Shown here: piece by piece, positions 16,036-24,600 of the stretch
How positions within the stretch are numbered: the first letter of the stretch is position 1
Layout of the letters: the number at the start of each line of letters is the position of its first letter
Notes under the pieces: generated by a model
Database searches by the model: none
The model's input: the letters and a program-made list of their open reading frames with translations, nothing else
Told to the model about the DNA's origin: nothing
Position numbers and translations under genes: made by a program
From: Puia sp963703355
Lineage (GTDB): Bacteria > Bacteroidota > Bacteroidia > Chitinophagales > Chitinophagaceae
DNA length: 64,000 bases
Reading direction: 5' to 3'
Assembly: GCA_963703355.1 (NCBI GenBank)
Contig: OY969813.1
Location: 186,001-250,000, forward strand

Positions 16036-17667
16036 TCATTTCCGTATCGCATTTTGTTGAGCACGAAGCATTTTAATTTGATCTTTTACACGACCGCTGA
16101 TATCATCAATCGAGAAGCTCGCAGGATCCTGACTAGGCGGATAGGTAACGAATGATTCCAAAAATACTGCTCCCCTTTGAATGCCTTCGGCCACAATAAA
16201 CATTTTTGTTGCCCACCATTTTTCATATACAAAAGAGGTGATGTCTGCCCGCTCGTAAGGATCCTGCGTCAGATTGAATAATTTGGGAACGCGAAGAGGA
16301 GTGAAAGGGTTTGCCCATATACCAAAGCCACCCGGCGTTTTCTGTTCCTGAAAAACGATTTTCCACTCATTCATCCTCATCGCTACCAGATCTGCATCGT
16401 CGTTAAAATAATAAAATTCAGTCCTTGCTGATTTTGGTTGCTGCCCTGTTAGATACGGCAACTGATTGAATCCATCCAAATGCACTTTGAAATTAGCGCC
16501 CTGTGATGTGTAACCGGTCATTAATTTTTCTTTTACCTGGGGTTCTCCGGCAGCTGCCAGTAATGTTGGGAACCAGTCCAGTCCGGATACTATACCATTA
16601 GAAACTTTTCCGGCGGAGATGTGGCCTGGCCAACGAATAAAAGCGGGCACTCGGTAAGCGCCTTCCCAATTGGAGTTTTTCTCACTTCTGAAGGGCGACA
16701 TCGCTGCATCCGGCCAGCTGAACATGTTGGGTCCGTTATCGGTCGTGTAGACAACAATGGTGTTTTCTGTGATGCCGAGACTATCCAGCAATTTCAATAA
16801 AAGTCCAACGTCTTCGTCATGTTCCAGCATACCGTCCGCGTATTCGTCGTCGGGCATACCGCTCCTCCCGCGCATGGACGCGCGAACATGGGTAAAGGCA
16901 TGCATCCTTGTAGCGTTCATCCAGCAAAAAAATGGTTTACCACTGGTGTTTGATCTTTTGATAAAATCTATTGCTGCTCCAAAAGTCTCGTCATCGATTG
17001 TTTCCATCCGTTTCTTTGTAAGCGGCCCGGAGTCTTCTATGGTTTGTTTGCCTACTCTTCCAAAGCGTGGATCGATGGTGGGGTCATCTACATTGGTAGC
17101 TTTACACTTCATTACACCGCGCACCATGTAGGATTTTACAAATGGCGTGTCCTGATAAGGATAACTGGGATCTTCCGGTTCTTCTTCTGCATTGAGATGA
17201 TACAGGTTTCCTAGGAATTCATCAAACCCATGGACTGTTGGCAGGTATTTATTCAAATCTCCCAAGTGATTTTTTCCGAATTGTCCTGTGGCGTATCCGA
17301 GCGGCTTTAGAGCTTGGGCAATGGTTATATCACGGGCCTGCAGTCCAATGGGTGCCCCCGGCATTCCCACTTTAGATAGCCCGGTCCGATAACAACTTTG
17401 TCCGGTAATAAACGTAGCTCTGCCTGCCGTGCAACTGTTTTCCGCATAATAATTGTTAAACATGATTCCTTCTTTAGCCAGACGGTCGATATTGGGCGTT
17501 TCATATCCCATTAAACCGTGCGTATAGGCGCTGATATTGGATTGGCCAATATCGTCACCAAAAATCACCAGGATGTTTGGTTTTTTTTGTGCAAACAAAT
17601 GACTGCCACAGAAAAAAAGAATAACTAATAATAGATTGCGATATTTTCTCCCTTTTTGTGATTGCAT
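16036..17667 (-). CDS. Arylsulfatase-family enzyme, exported
   Basis: A 543-residue sulfatase. A signal peptide (LLLVILFFCGSHLFAQ) precedes the metal-binding FGDDIGQSNISAY. The formylglycine motif is CTAGR with Cys79, so an anaerobic-type or FGE maturase encoded elsewhere must modify it. Further landmarks are GKNHLGDLNKYLPT, MNATRMHAFTHVR and YTTDNGPNMFSWPD, which supply the remaining metal and sulfate contacts. It should hydrolyse sulfate esters outside the cytoplasm, perhaps from algal or host polysaccharides. It is cargo of the island, upstream of the DUF1254 gene, with no sulfatase maturase or SusC/D genes nearby. Confidence 0.92.
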   Translation of the reverse strand: MQSQKGRKYRNLLLVILFFCGSHLFAQKKPNILVIFGDDIGQSNISAYTHGLMGYETPNIDRLAKEGIMFNNYYAENSCTAGRATFITGQSCYRTGLSKVGMPGAPIGLQARDITIAQALKPLGYATGQFGKNHLGDLNKYLPTVHGFDEFLGNLYHLNAEEEPEDPSYPYQDTPFVKSYMVRGVMKCKATNVDDPTIDPRFGRVGKQTIEDSGPLTKKRMETIDDETFGAAIDFIKRSNTSGKPFFCWMNATRMHAFTHVRASMRGRSGMPDDEYADGMLEHDEDVGLLLKLLDSLGITENTIVVYTTDNGPNMFSWPDAAMSPFRSEKNSNWEGAYRVPAFIRWPGHISAGKVSNGIVSGLDWFPTLLAAAGEPQVKEKLMTGYTSQGANFKVHLDGFNQLPYLTGQQPKSARTEFYYFNDDADLVAMRMNEWKIVFQEQKTPGGFGIWANPFTPLRVPKLFNLTQDPYERADITSFVYEKWWATKMFIVAEGIQRGAVFLESFVTYPPSQDPASFSIDDISGRVKDQIKMLRAQQNAIRK

Positions 17668-17730
17668 AACAGATTTTTAGATAGCATCCTGGCATGGGGG
17701 ATTGAGGATATACTAATTTACTTAATTAAC

Positions 17731-17910
17731 TTATTTTAATCGTTTTTTTGTAAGAACGACAATTTTTATACCTGTACGAGGATTTTCCTTTACAATTTTG
17801 CCGTTTTCTTCATAAGCTATTGAACTTCCATATTGAATAGCTCTTGAACGCACCAGTGCTTTGACAGCTTCACCTATTTTTTCAATATTAAAATTTATCG
17901 GAGTTTTCAT
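17731..17910 (-). CDS. Small basic protein downstream of the zeta-toxin remnant
   Basis: A clean 59-codon frame starts at the ATG at 17910 (MKTPINFNIEKIGEAVKALV) and ends at 17731 with a Lys/Arg-rich tail (VVLTKKRLK). A predicted helix near the N-terminus and the GKIVKENPRTG turn give it protein-like character. It follows the zeta-toxin remnant by 17 bases on the same strand, so it belongs to that transcription unit. I do not recognise a family. Confidence 0.5.
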   Translation of the reverse strand: MKTPINFNIEKIGEAVKALVRSRAIQYGSSIAYEENGKIVKENPRTGIKIVVLTKKRLK

Positions 17911-17927
17911 ATCTCTATATGCTCATT

Positions 17928-18714
17928 TTAATACTTCGGTTTTTGCCTTATCCTTTTCTTATGTACTTGTTTCTGAGATTGATTCAGGTTTAATGATTCA
18001 TCTTTTTGTGATTCAATATTCCCGTGATTTTGCTTTTGCATATTGGGAGTTATATCCTGTTCCTTAGTTTGCAGAATGGCTTTATAGGATTGTCTTACTT
18101 GTTCGATATTTTCTAAATCAGAAATTTTCACTTTTTGGATTTTCCGTAGATTCAAATGTTCATTCAAATGTTGTGTGACCCATTCTGGTAGAAATTCAGA
18201 TTTAAAGTTATATTTCCATTATTTACTTCCAAAACCAAAAGCAGTTCTTTTAAATTATCAAACAGCTGCAGTTTATCCGGCTGGTCAAAATAGTGGTTTA
18301 ATAAATTGAGTCCCGCAAAATATCTTTCCTCAACAATTTCTGGTTTGACATAATGGTCGCCTTGCTTGACACGTTCATTTATTCTATTGTTTAATACAGT
18401 TAAACTCGTAGTAGACATGAATATGATATGAAGATCGTAACCTGTCTTTTTCATTTCCACCAGGAACTTCCAGGTATCAACATCCGCCAGATTGGTTTCA
18501 ATGGCAAACGATTTCTTTTGACTTCGCTGCTCTTCCATAAGCGAAATTGCTTTTTCATTACTTATTTCCAGAACATTTAAAGGAATTTGTCTTTCTTTCC
18601 GTAACTCTTTTACTATTTCATCAGAATTGATAATTGCAATGTCCTTTGGCACGACACTATATGAAGAGGTCGTTTTGCCTATTCCGTTAGGACTATTACA
18701 TAAAGTGTGGGCAT
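17928..18714 (-). pseudogene. Zeta-type toxin kinase, inactivated by two frameshifts
   Basis: The natural ATG is at 18714 (MPTLYVI), nine bases after the upstream gene's stop with AGGA before it. In that frame the reading stops after about 11 codons. The sequence then continues in another frame as SPNGIGKTTSSY, the P-loop of a zeta/UDP-GlcNAc kinase fold. Restoring about four bases where the Ala-Gly should be would give the usual AGPNGxGKT. The middle (INSDEIVKEL, ATNLADVDTW, FMSTTSLTVLNNRINERV, GDHYV) is normal for the family. Near 18205 the frame slips again by one base: the intact continuation FKSEFLPEWVTQHLNEHLNL lies in the third frame, while the current frame ends at 18164. The kinase is very probably dead. 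Confidence 0.8.
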
Positions 18715-18722
18715 GGTAAATC

Positions 18723-18938
18723 CTAAGATTTGACTTCTTCAACTTTTCCAGATGAATATTCAGCAAAAACCTTATTGTTTTTCCCGTAAAAAATTGGCAG
18801 ACCCCTGGAAAAGGCTTTTTCTTTAGCACGTAAAAGAATTTCAAAAGAAAGTTGTTTTAATTCTTCTTTTGACATATCAAAAGTGGACTTTTTAGCCTCT
18901 CCGAAGCGTAAGAAACGAATATCATCGTTATTAGGCAT
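18723..18938 (-). CDS. Putative antitoxin partner of the zeta-like toxin
   Basis: A 71-residue protein immediately upstream of the broken zeta toxin on the same strand, with an 8-base gap. It has a helical N-terminal half (KSTFDMSKEELKQLSFEILL) and a polar C-terminal part ending VFAEYSSGKVEEVKS. Small acidic or mixed-charge proteins of this size regularly precede zeta-type kinases in Bacteroidota and are thought to be their antitoxins; that role is inferred from position. The frame is intact while the toxin has decayed, consistent with loss of the toxin first. Confidence 0.65.
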   Translation of the reverse strand: MPNNDDIRFLRFGEAKKSTFDMSKEELKQLSFEILLRAKEKAFSRGLPIFYGKNNKVFAEYSSGKVEEVKS

Positions 18939-19256
18939 GAGGTAATTATTTGCCCTATAAAGGTAACAATATCCGGCCTCAGTTTTAGCTCTTTTTTTTG
19001 GTTTTTATAGGATTTGGATTTTCTTTTTTTGACGGATGATCGTTACAATGAAGTGAATGTTGTGCAATTAAGGCCTGATTGCAGGCTATTCAACTCAGGC
19101 CGATTTTGACGTAATAAATAGGAAAAAGATATCCCTGTTGTCTACTGCTTTAAAACTCAATCTTTAAAAAGTATTATAGGTTGGTTCTTGACCATTTCCC
19201 TGGAAAGTGAGCCATTAGTACCACCGTCAATTATTTCGAAAGAATCGGGGGTCTTA
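18939..19256. other. AT-rich gap upstream of the oriT-like region, no gene seen
   Basis: I find no coding frame with protein-like character here. A plus-strand frame that starts at 19188 and runs on through the oriT-like structure is treated as non-coding. Confidence 0.4.
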
Positions 19257-19329
19257 GGTTGCCTTTTCCGCAACCGGCAAGATGTACGTTTGTCGTACAA
19301 ACGGATCTTGCCGCTACCCTCCGGAGTCG
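19257..19329 (+). other. oriT-like sequence of the small island
   Basis: Four elements occur in the same order as in the oriT candidate at 40282-40356. Stem 1 is GGTTGC (19257-19262)/GCAACC (19270-19275). The shared 12-mer GCAAGATGTACG is at 19277-19288. Stem 2 is CGTTTGT (19287-19293)/ACAAACG (19297-19303). The shared 11-mer CTCCGGAGTCG is at 19319-19329. Stem bases differ between the two copies but pairing is kept on both sides. An additional outer pairing CGGCAAGAT/ATCTTGCCG (19275-19283/19305-19313) exists here only. No relaxase gene lies in this island. Confidence 0.65.
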
Positions 19330-19377
19330 GTCGCGGTTTCAAAAAAATCACTTTAACCTGTTTGGAAGTTGGTCATG

Positions 19378-19449
19378 ATGAAACGGGAAAAGCATCCTAG
19401 TTTTGATATGGATGTGAATGATTTGATTAATTACAAAAGTGATGAGTGA
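19378..19449 (+). CDS. Possible 23-residue leader peptide coupled to the excisionase-like gene
   Basis: The frame starts at one of two adjacent ATGs (19375 or 19378), reads MKREKHPSFDMDVNDLINY and ends at a TGA that overlaps the ATG of the next gene at 19442. The overlap suggests translational coupling, but such short frames occur by chance. Confidence 0.3.
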   Translation: MKREKHPSFDMDVNDLINYKSDE

Positions 19450-19678
19450 AATGATGCGGAAAACTGAAATCGCGGTAATGAAGGCAGTTGCTATTTGTTA
19501 TAAGCCTTTCCTAAAACCGGAGGAGGCCATGATTTATTGCAACTTGGGAAGGACCCAGCTTTCAAAGAAATGTGAAGAGTTCGGTGTATACAAAACAAAC
19601 AACGGCTATTTTAAACGGGAAGATCTTGACATGATGATGGCAGGAGTGAATCCGCTGACCATGAAATCTGTTATCTGA
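19442..19678 (+). CDS. Excisionase-like HTH protein
   Basis: A 78-residue protein dominated by a helix-turn-helix of the Bacteroidota excisionase kind (LKPEEAMIYCNLGRTQLSKKC, followed by a wing NNGYFKREDLD). I start it at the ATG at 19442; the GTG three bases upstream is possible. It converges on the integrase gene, with a strong bidirectional terminator between them. It likely works with the integrase at 19776 as a directionality factor for excision of the island bounded by 14108 and 21326. Confidence 0.75.
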   Translation: MSEMMRKTEIAVMKAVAICYKPFLKPEEAMIYCNLGRTQLSKKCEEFGVYKTNNGYFKREDLDMMMAGVNPLTMKSVI

Positions 19679-19712
19679 AGAAGCTTGATTCTTTCTAAAT
19701 TTTGAACTTAAA

Positions 19713-19759
19713 GCCCCGATCCAAATAAAAACTTTAAATATTTTTATTTGAATCGGGGT
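19713..19759. terminator. Bidirectional terminator between xis-like and int genes
   Basis: A 19-base arm at 19713-19731 (GCCCCGATCC followed by AAATAAAAA) pairs with 19741-19759 with few mismatches. The arms are A/T-rich towards the loop. It separates two convergent genes. Confidence 0.75.
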
Positions 19760-19775
19760 TAAGTTTTTGAAAATG

Positions 19776-20882
19776 TCAGTAATTGAACGCAAGGAAATAC
19801 GGATTCTTTTCCGGCACTGGAAGGTTATTTATGGATAGTGACTGATCCTTGGGCCGATGCCTTTTGTAAGTTTGCAATACCTGTTTTGTCGTAGTATGAC
19901 CCATTAAATAAGCCACAGTTGCCATATCCACATTTTTATCCTGAAGAAGAATAGAAAAGCTGAGTCTCGCGCGTGACCAGGTAATATGTTTTTTTATTCC
20001 TGCCTGATTCATCCATTTACCCAAAATTCCATTCGAACCAGGTAGTGTTGGCAGATAAAAAATCCTGCCCTTAGTTACTCCGTATTTTGGTTTTAATCGT
20101 CGTTTTTCTAAAATGGCTTTTGCTATTGGATGTAAAGTCAGACTAACAGGTTTTCCCGTTTTTGCCTGGATGATCCGCGTGACTAGTGTATTTTCTTTAA
20201 TATCCTCCCATTTTAACTGGTAGGCATCCACATAACGAAGTCCGGTATAACAGCTAAAAATGAATCCCTCTTTTACTTCCTCATTGTAGCATGGCGTTTC
20301 CAGCAATTTGAGATACTCGTCGATTTCCAGATTTGCCTTTATGGTTTTACTGGGGTTTGTCTTTGCCCGGATATCTTCAGCAGGGTTATACCGATAATAG
20401 CCATCTTTGGTCGCAGCTTTGACCACCCATTTGAATCTGGCGAAATAGTTCATGGGCGTTTCTCCGGTAAACCGGTCCAACAAATATTGCCGAAAACGCT
20501 TGCATAAGGTTTCATTAATATCAACCGGCGCAATGAATTCCTTTTTGATAAAGTTCTTAAAATGCAAAAGACTGCCTTCAAGATGGCGGTTGCCGTAACG
20601 TTTATTAAGATTTACGTATTCCTGATAGTAGTCAAAGAAATTCTCCTTGAATTTATGCGTTGGAATAAATCCGGTTCCAGCTGCCTGGTGTTCGAGCGTC
20701 ATTTCTGATGTTTTGATTTCAAGAATTCTCAACGCATCCTTATTGTGATTCTTTTGTTGCTGGTTTTCCGGATAGGTGTAGGTGTAGATTCCGGTTGCAA
20801 TCCGGCCACCGGCACGTCGGTTAAATTCAATTGCATAGAATTCCTTCGCTCCATCCTTGGATTTTGTCTTGATGATATTCAT
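19776..20882 (-). CDS. Tyrosine-recombinase integrase
   Basis: A 368-residue integrase. It has an N-terminal arm-binding domain (about 1-80, strand-rich FYAIEFNRRAGGRIATG), a SAM-like core-binding domain (about 100-200) and a C-terminal catalytic domain. Catalytic landmarks are Arg in TGLRYVDAYQLKW, the box II equivalent WSRARLSF, the GHTTT motif and the nucleophile Tyr339 in QTYKRHRP. In box II the usual HxxRH has Ser and Leu in place of the two His residues; this WSxARLSF form is known in Bacteroidota element integrases, so it is not necessarily inactive. It lies about 430 bases from the att-like repeat at 21312 and probably integrates the island into a tRNA 3' end. Confidence 0.92.
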   Translation of the reverse strand: MNIIKTKSKDGAKEFYAIEFNRRAGGRIATGIYTYTYPENQQQKNHNKDALRILEIKTSEMTLEHQAAGTGFIPTHKFKENFFDYYQEYVNLNKRYGNRHLEGSLLHFKNFIKKEFIAPVDINETLCKRFRQYLLDRFTGETPMNYFARFKWVVKAATKDGYYRYNPAEDIRAKTNPSKTIKANLEIDEYLKLLETPCYNEEVKEGFIFSCYTGLRYVDAYQLKWEDIKENTLVTRIIQAKTGKPVSLTLHPIAKAILEKRRLKPKYGVTKGRIFYLPTLPGSNGILGKWMNQAGIKKHITWSRARLSFSILLQDKNVDMATVAYLMGHTTTKQVLQTYKRHRPKDQSLSINNLPVPEKNPYFLAFNY

Positions 20883-21062
20883 AAAAAATTTGTTTAGTTA
20901 GTAGGTGATTGAAACAACCATGATGCCGCCAAACGCAGTCCTGACATAATGTTCAGCGCTTTAGTAGCGGAAATATTGTTGCCGAAATGAAGTGAATAAG
21001 ATCGTGAATAAACGATTTCTAAATAAATGTGGGGGAGAATTAGAACGAAGAATTCGTGTCAT

Positions 21063-21261
21063 GAAATGGCAGAAATCTGTCATTTCGAACACTATAGTGC
21101 CTGTAAAATCTAATGAAAAATCGTGATGAAAAACACTGCGAAACCCCTTTGAAATGGAGGCTTTCAAAGCAAAATATATTCGCGTTTTCGTCTGTCATTT
21201 GGCCTATCATTTATCTGTCAATAGACTGGATAAAAGCGATAAAAAGGACCAATAAATGACA
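21063..21261. repeat. TGTCATT repeats between int and att, candidate arm-type sites
   Basis: CTGTCATTT occurs at 21077-21085 and 21192-21200, and the inverse AATGACA at 21255-21261. The first is the right arm of a near-perfect 11-bp dyad (21063-21086, GAAATGGCAGA/TCTGTCATTTC). Repeats of this kind next to an integrase gene are typical of arm-type integrase sites. The rest of 20883-21277 holds no gene. Confidence 0.4.
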
Positions 21262-21277
21262 TTCCGTAAAAACAAAA

Positions 21278-21306
21278 AAACTTGTAAATCAGAGACTTAC
21301 AAGTTT
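21278..21306 (-). terminator. Strong terminator beside the right att-like repeat
   Basis: A perfect 10-bp stem (AAACTTGTAA at 21278-21287 with TTACAAGTTT at 21297-21306), a nine-base loop and a T run on the minus strand. It immediately follows the tRNA-3'-end-like sequence, as terminators follow tRNA genes. Confidence 0.8.
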
Positions 21307-21311
21307 AATTT

Positions 21312-21326
21312 AGTGCCCCGGACTGG
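21312..21326 (-). other. att-like repeat (tRNA 3' end), right end of the island
   Basis: AGTGCCCCGGACTGG, one base different from 14108-14122. On the minus strand it reads as a tRNA acceptor/T-arm end followed by the terminator. To its right the tRNA body is missing and a sequence related to the island's left end (21404-21462) begins, suggesting tandem accretion of a second element. Confidence 0.6.
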
Positions 21327-21403
21327 ATTACCCAATTCCTGAGTCTCAATATCTTGCATTGATTGTGTGTCAAAACTGAGTCAAATAATGACTTATGTCG
21401 TTG

Positions 21404-21462
21404 AAAGTGTGCCGGTTATGTTCTGTTTTCAACCGGTTTTGTTCGCTTTCTTTGTAAAGATA
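21404..21462. repeat. Second copy of the element-end sequence
   Basis: Matches 14202-14257 in the same orientation and at a similar distance from its att-like repeat (TGTGCC, TTTTCAACC, TTCG, TTTC, GTAAAGATA in order). It implies that another element of the same family starts here and extends to the right. The rest of 21327-21683 contains no gene. Confidence 0.5.
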
Positions 21463-21683
21463 TAACATTAAGAAATCAAATTTTAATGTCATCACATTTC
21501 GGAAGAAAAATTAAAATCTCATCAACTCTATAACATGCATCCCACAGGCAAGCACTGTTGTTAAAATAGCAAGTTTTTCCGAAAGGATTGATGTAGGTAA
21601 TGGTCGGAACTTTCTCATGATTCCCAAACCATGCAAATATTAATTACTAAATTCAAAGTGGAAAACAAGTTTAGATTTAAAAT

Positions 21684-24600
21684 ATGGCTGGACAGGCGAT
21701 TGCAAGTATTGATTTGCCACTTTTACAGATTGAACCGATAAAGGAATCTATTGGCAAGATTTTCCATGTTATAAAAAAGGGATCGGTAAAAAACGTTAGT
21801 CGAACACAAGAAATTCAGATTAGTCCCAGAATTTTGGAGAAAGTCTATACGCTTGCGGATGGTCAACGTATTATCATCACAGAAAGATCGAATTTGATAA
21901 GACCTGTTGATGTTGATGGTATTTTAAAGCTTGATTCACAAGGAAAATATAAATGGATTTCTCACAAATTGACTGATCAGCTTGCAATTGAAATAAATAC
22001 AAACGGGATAACCGCCCTATCTATCAATATCGAAAACAGTTGGAAGGATCAGTTTAAATTCAATGGTGAAATAAGATCGCCAGTAGGCGATATAACGCAA
22101 TCAGGTTTGCGACCACCGCAAATAGGTGCTTTACATGCGATTGCTTCTCACTGGAGCATTTACGATAGCCCGGCTACTTTAATTATGCCTACTGGTACGG
22201 GGAAGACTGAAACTATGCTCGCAGCGATGATTGCTTTGCGGCCGGGTCCTATTTTAGTAATCATCCCTTCACTTGCTTTGAAAAGGCAAACGTTTAAGAA
22301 GTTTTTGACGCTTGGTTTGTTGCGCAAGTTAGGTGTCATTCCTCGAGACTTGAGAAATCCTGTGGTGGGGATCGTGGATAGCCGACCCCGCAGCGATGCT
22401 GATCTGGAAATTTTCGGTAAATGTAATGTTGTTATCTGTATAATGCAGATACTTGGTGTAGAATCTGTCCTAGGTTTCGCCAGATTGATTGCGCCTAAAA
22501 TAAGGACGCTTATTGTAGATGAGGCGCATCATATTGCTGCTCCCGGCTGGAGCGAGTTTCGCGAATCATTTTCAAAAAAGCAGGTGCTCCAATTTACGGC
22601 TACTCCTTTTAGAAGAGATGGTAAATTAGTTGATGGTAAAATCATCTATGAGTACCCTCTACATATCGCTCAAAGAGAGGGTTATTTTAAAAAGATAAAT
22701 TTCATATCGGTTTATGAGATCGATAACGCTGAGGGTGATCGGGTGATTGCAGAAAAGGCAATTGAAATACTCAATGCTGATTTGTCAAGTGGCAAAGATC
22801 ATCTATTGATGGCAAGATGTGCTAATATATCAAGAGCACAAGATATCCTACAAATTTACCAAGAAATCTCTCCTGAATATATGCCTGTGCTTATTCACTC
22901 GGAAGAGGATGATGCGGAACAAAATATTCAGGGCCTCATAGAAAGAAGAAATAAAATAGTAGTCTGTGTAAATATGCTGGGCGAAGGATTTGATTTGCCG
23001 CAATTAAAAATTGCTGCAGTTCACGATCCCCATAAAAGTTTGGCGATACTCCTTCAATTTACAGGTCGATTTACACGAACTTCAGACGACAGGATAGGCG
23101 ACGCGACGGTAATCGCAAATATCGCCAATGTAGAGGTGTCGAATGCATTGGAGCGATTATATAGTGAAGACGCTGATTGGAACCTTCTTTTAGAAGAATT
23201 TAGCTCGGAAGCAGCTCAAGCTCATGCTCAATTAATCGAATTTTTAAATGAATCTAATAGAGTTGACTTAGGAGACGAGACCGACAAAATTGAAATTTCT
23301 AAGTCATTGCTGCATCCATCGCTTAATACACTTTTTTATAGGGCTGATCAATTTAATCCGTTATTGTTTAATCAAGGCTTACCAAAGGGCGTAAACATCC
23401 ATAGAATCTGGCATAATACGCGGACTAAAACGCTATATTTTGTTGCTCGATATGATATTCCGTTGAAATGGTCGAGATCAAAAGATATAAAAGATCGAGA
23501 ATGGCATTTATTTGTGCTGCATTTTAAGGAAGAGCAGGGATTACTATTTCTTTCGTCTACTGATAAGGATTCAACCCATTTTTCGATAGCGACAGCTGTG
23601 GGTGCAACAGGAATGATTTCTGGTGAAAATATATTCCGATCTCTGGGAAAAATCAATAGGCTCACTTTTCAGCAGGTGGGTGTAAAAAAGCATGGCAGAA
23701 GAAATCTGGGATATGCTATGTATACAGGGTCGGATGTTGGACAAGCACTCAGCATGGCAGAACGAGTTGGATCTTCAAAGTCAAATTTTAATGGGACGGG
23801 ATGGGAGGATGGAAGTCCGGTCACGATAGGTTGCTCTGGTAAAGGCAGAGTCTGGGCGCGGGATACGGCGACAGTTCCGGAATTGATAGCCTGGTGCGAA
23901 CATGTTGGAAACAAAATTTTGGACGAAAGTATTGATACAAGGCATATTTTAGAAAACGTTCTGGTGCCGGAAGAGGTCACATCGTTACCTGATTTAATGA
24001 TTTTGGGAATTGAATGGCCTATAGAGATTCTTCGTCAATCTGAGGAGCGCGTCAATATTTCAACAGAAAGGGCTGAATTATCAATCGCAATGTTTGAATT
24101 GCAATTGTTGAATCAAAATATTGAACATAGTTATATTGACTTTTCCCTGAAAGATGATACTGAGCGAGTTTGGGGCGCATTTCGATTGACGATAGGAGGT
24201 GAATTTGGATTTGGTGTCACGCTGTTAACCACATCTGATATTTCGATAAAAATTGGGAAACTGAACACCAAGTTGGTTGAATATTTTTCTAGTTATCCTC
24301 CACTCATCCGATTTATTGATATGTCGGAATTGGATGGTAATTTATATGTTAAGCCTAGAAGCCCACTTGAGCTTACATTCCCTTCCGACAATATGGAAGT
24401 CTGGGATTGGGATGGTGTTAATATTAGGCTGGAATCTATCTGGAAGAATAATCGTCAGCGTACTGATTCTATTCAAAGGAAAGTAGCCGAAATTTATATG
24501 GAGTACGGGTATGAGTTGGTATTTGATGACGATGCACCAGGTGAAGCTGCCGATCTTGTATGTCTCAGGGAACTTGAACTTGAAATAAACTTGGTTTTGA

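Noticed and set aside
18164..18844. Apparently intact 226-residue zeta-toxin frame
   Set aside because: Its N-terminus overlaps the antitoxin gene, lacks the first Gly of the P-loop, and the natural start and C-terminus lie in other frames. I call it a pseudogene.
19188..19400. Plus-strand frame of about 70 codons across the oriT-like region
   Set aside because: Its middle is made of hairpin arms shared with the non-coding oriT at 40282-40356, and the residues are not protein-like.
11552..21326. Intact tRNA genes at the att-like sites
   Set aside because: Only the acceptor/T-arm ends are present; no D arm or anticodon arm can be folded in the adjoining sequence.
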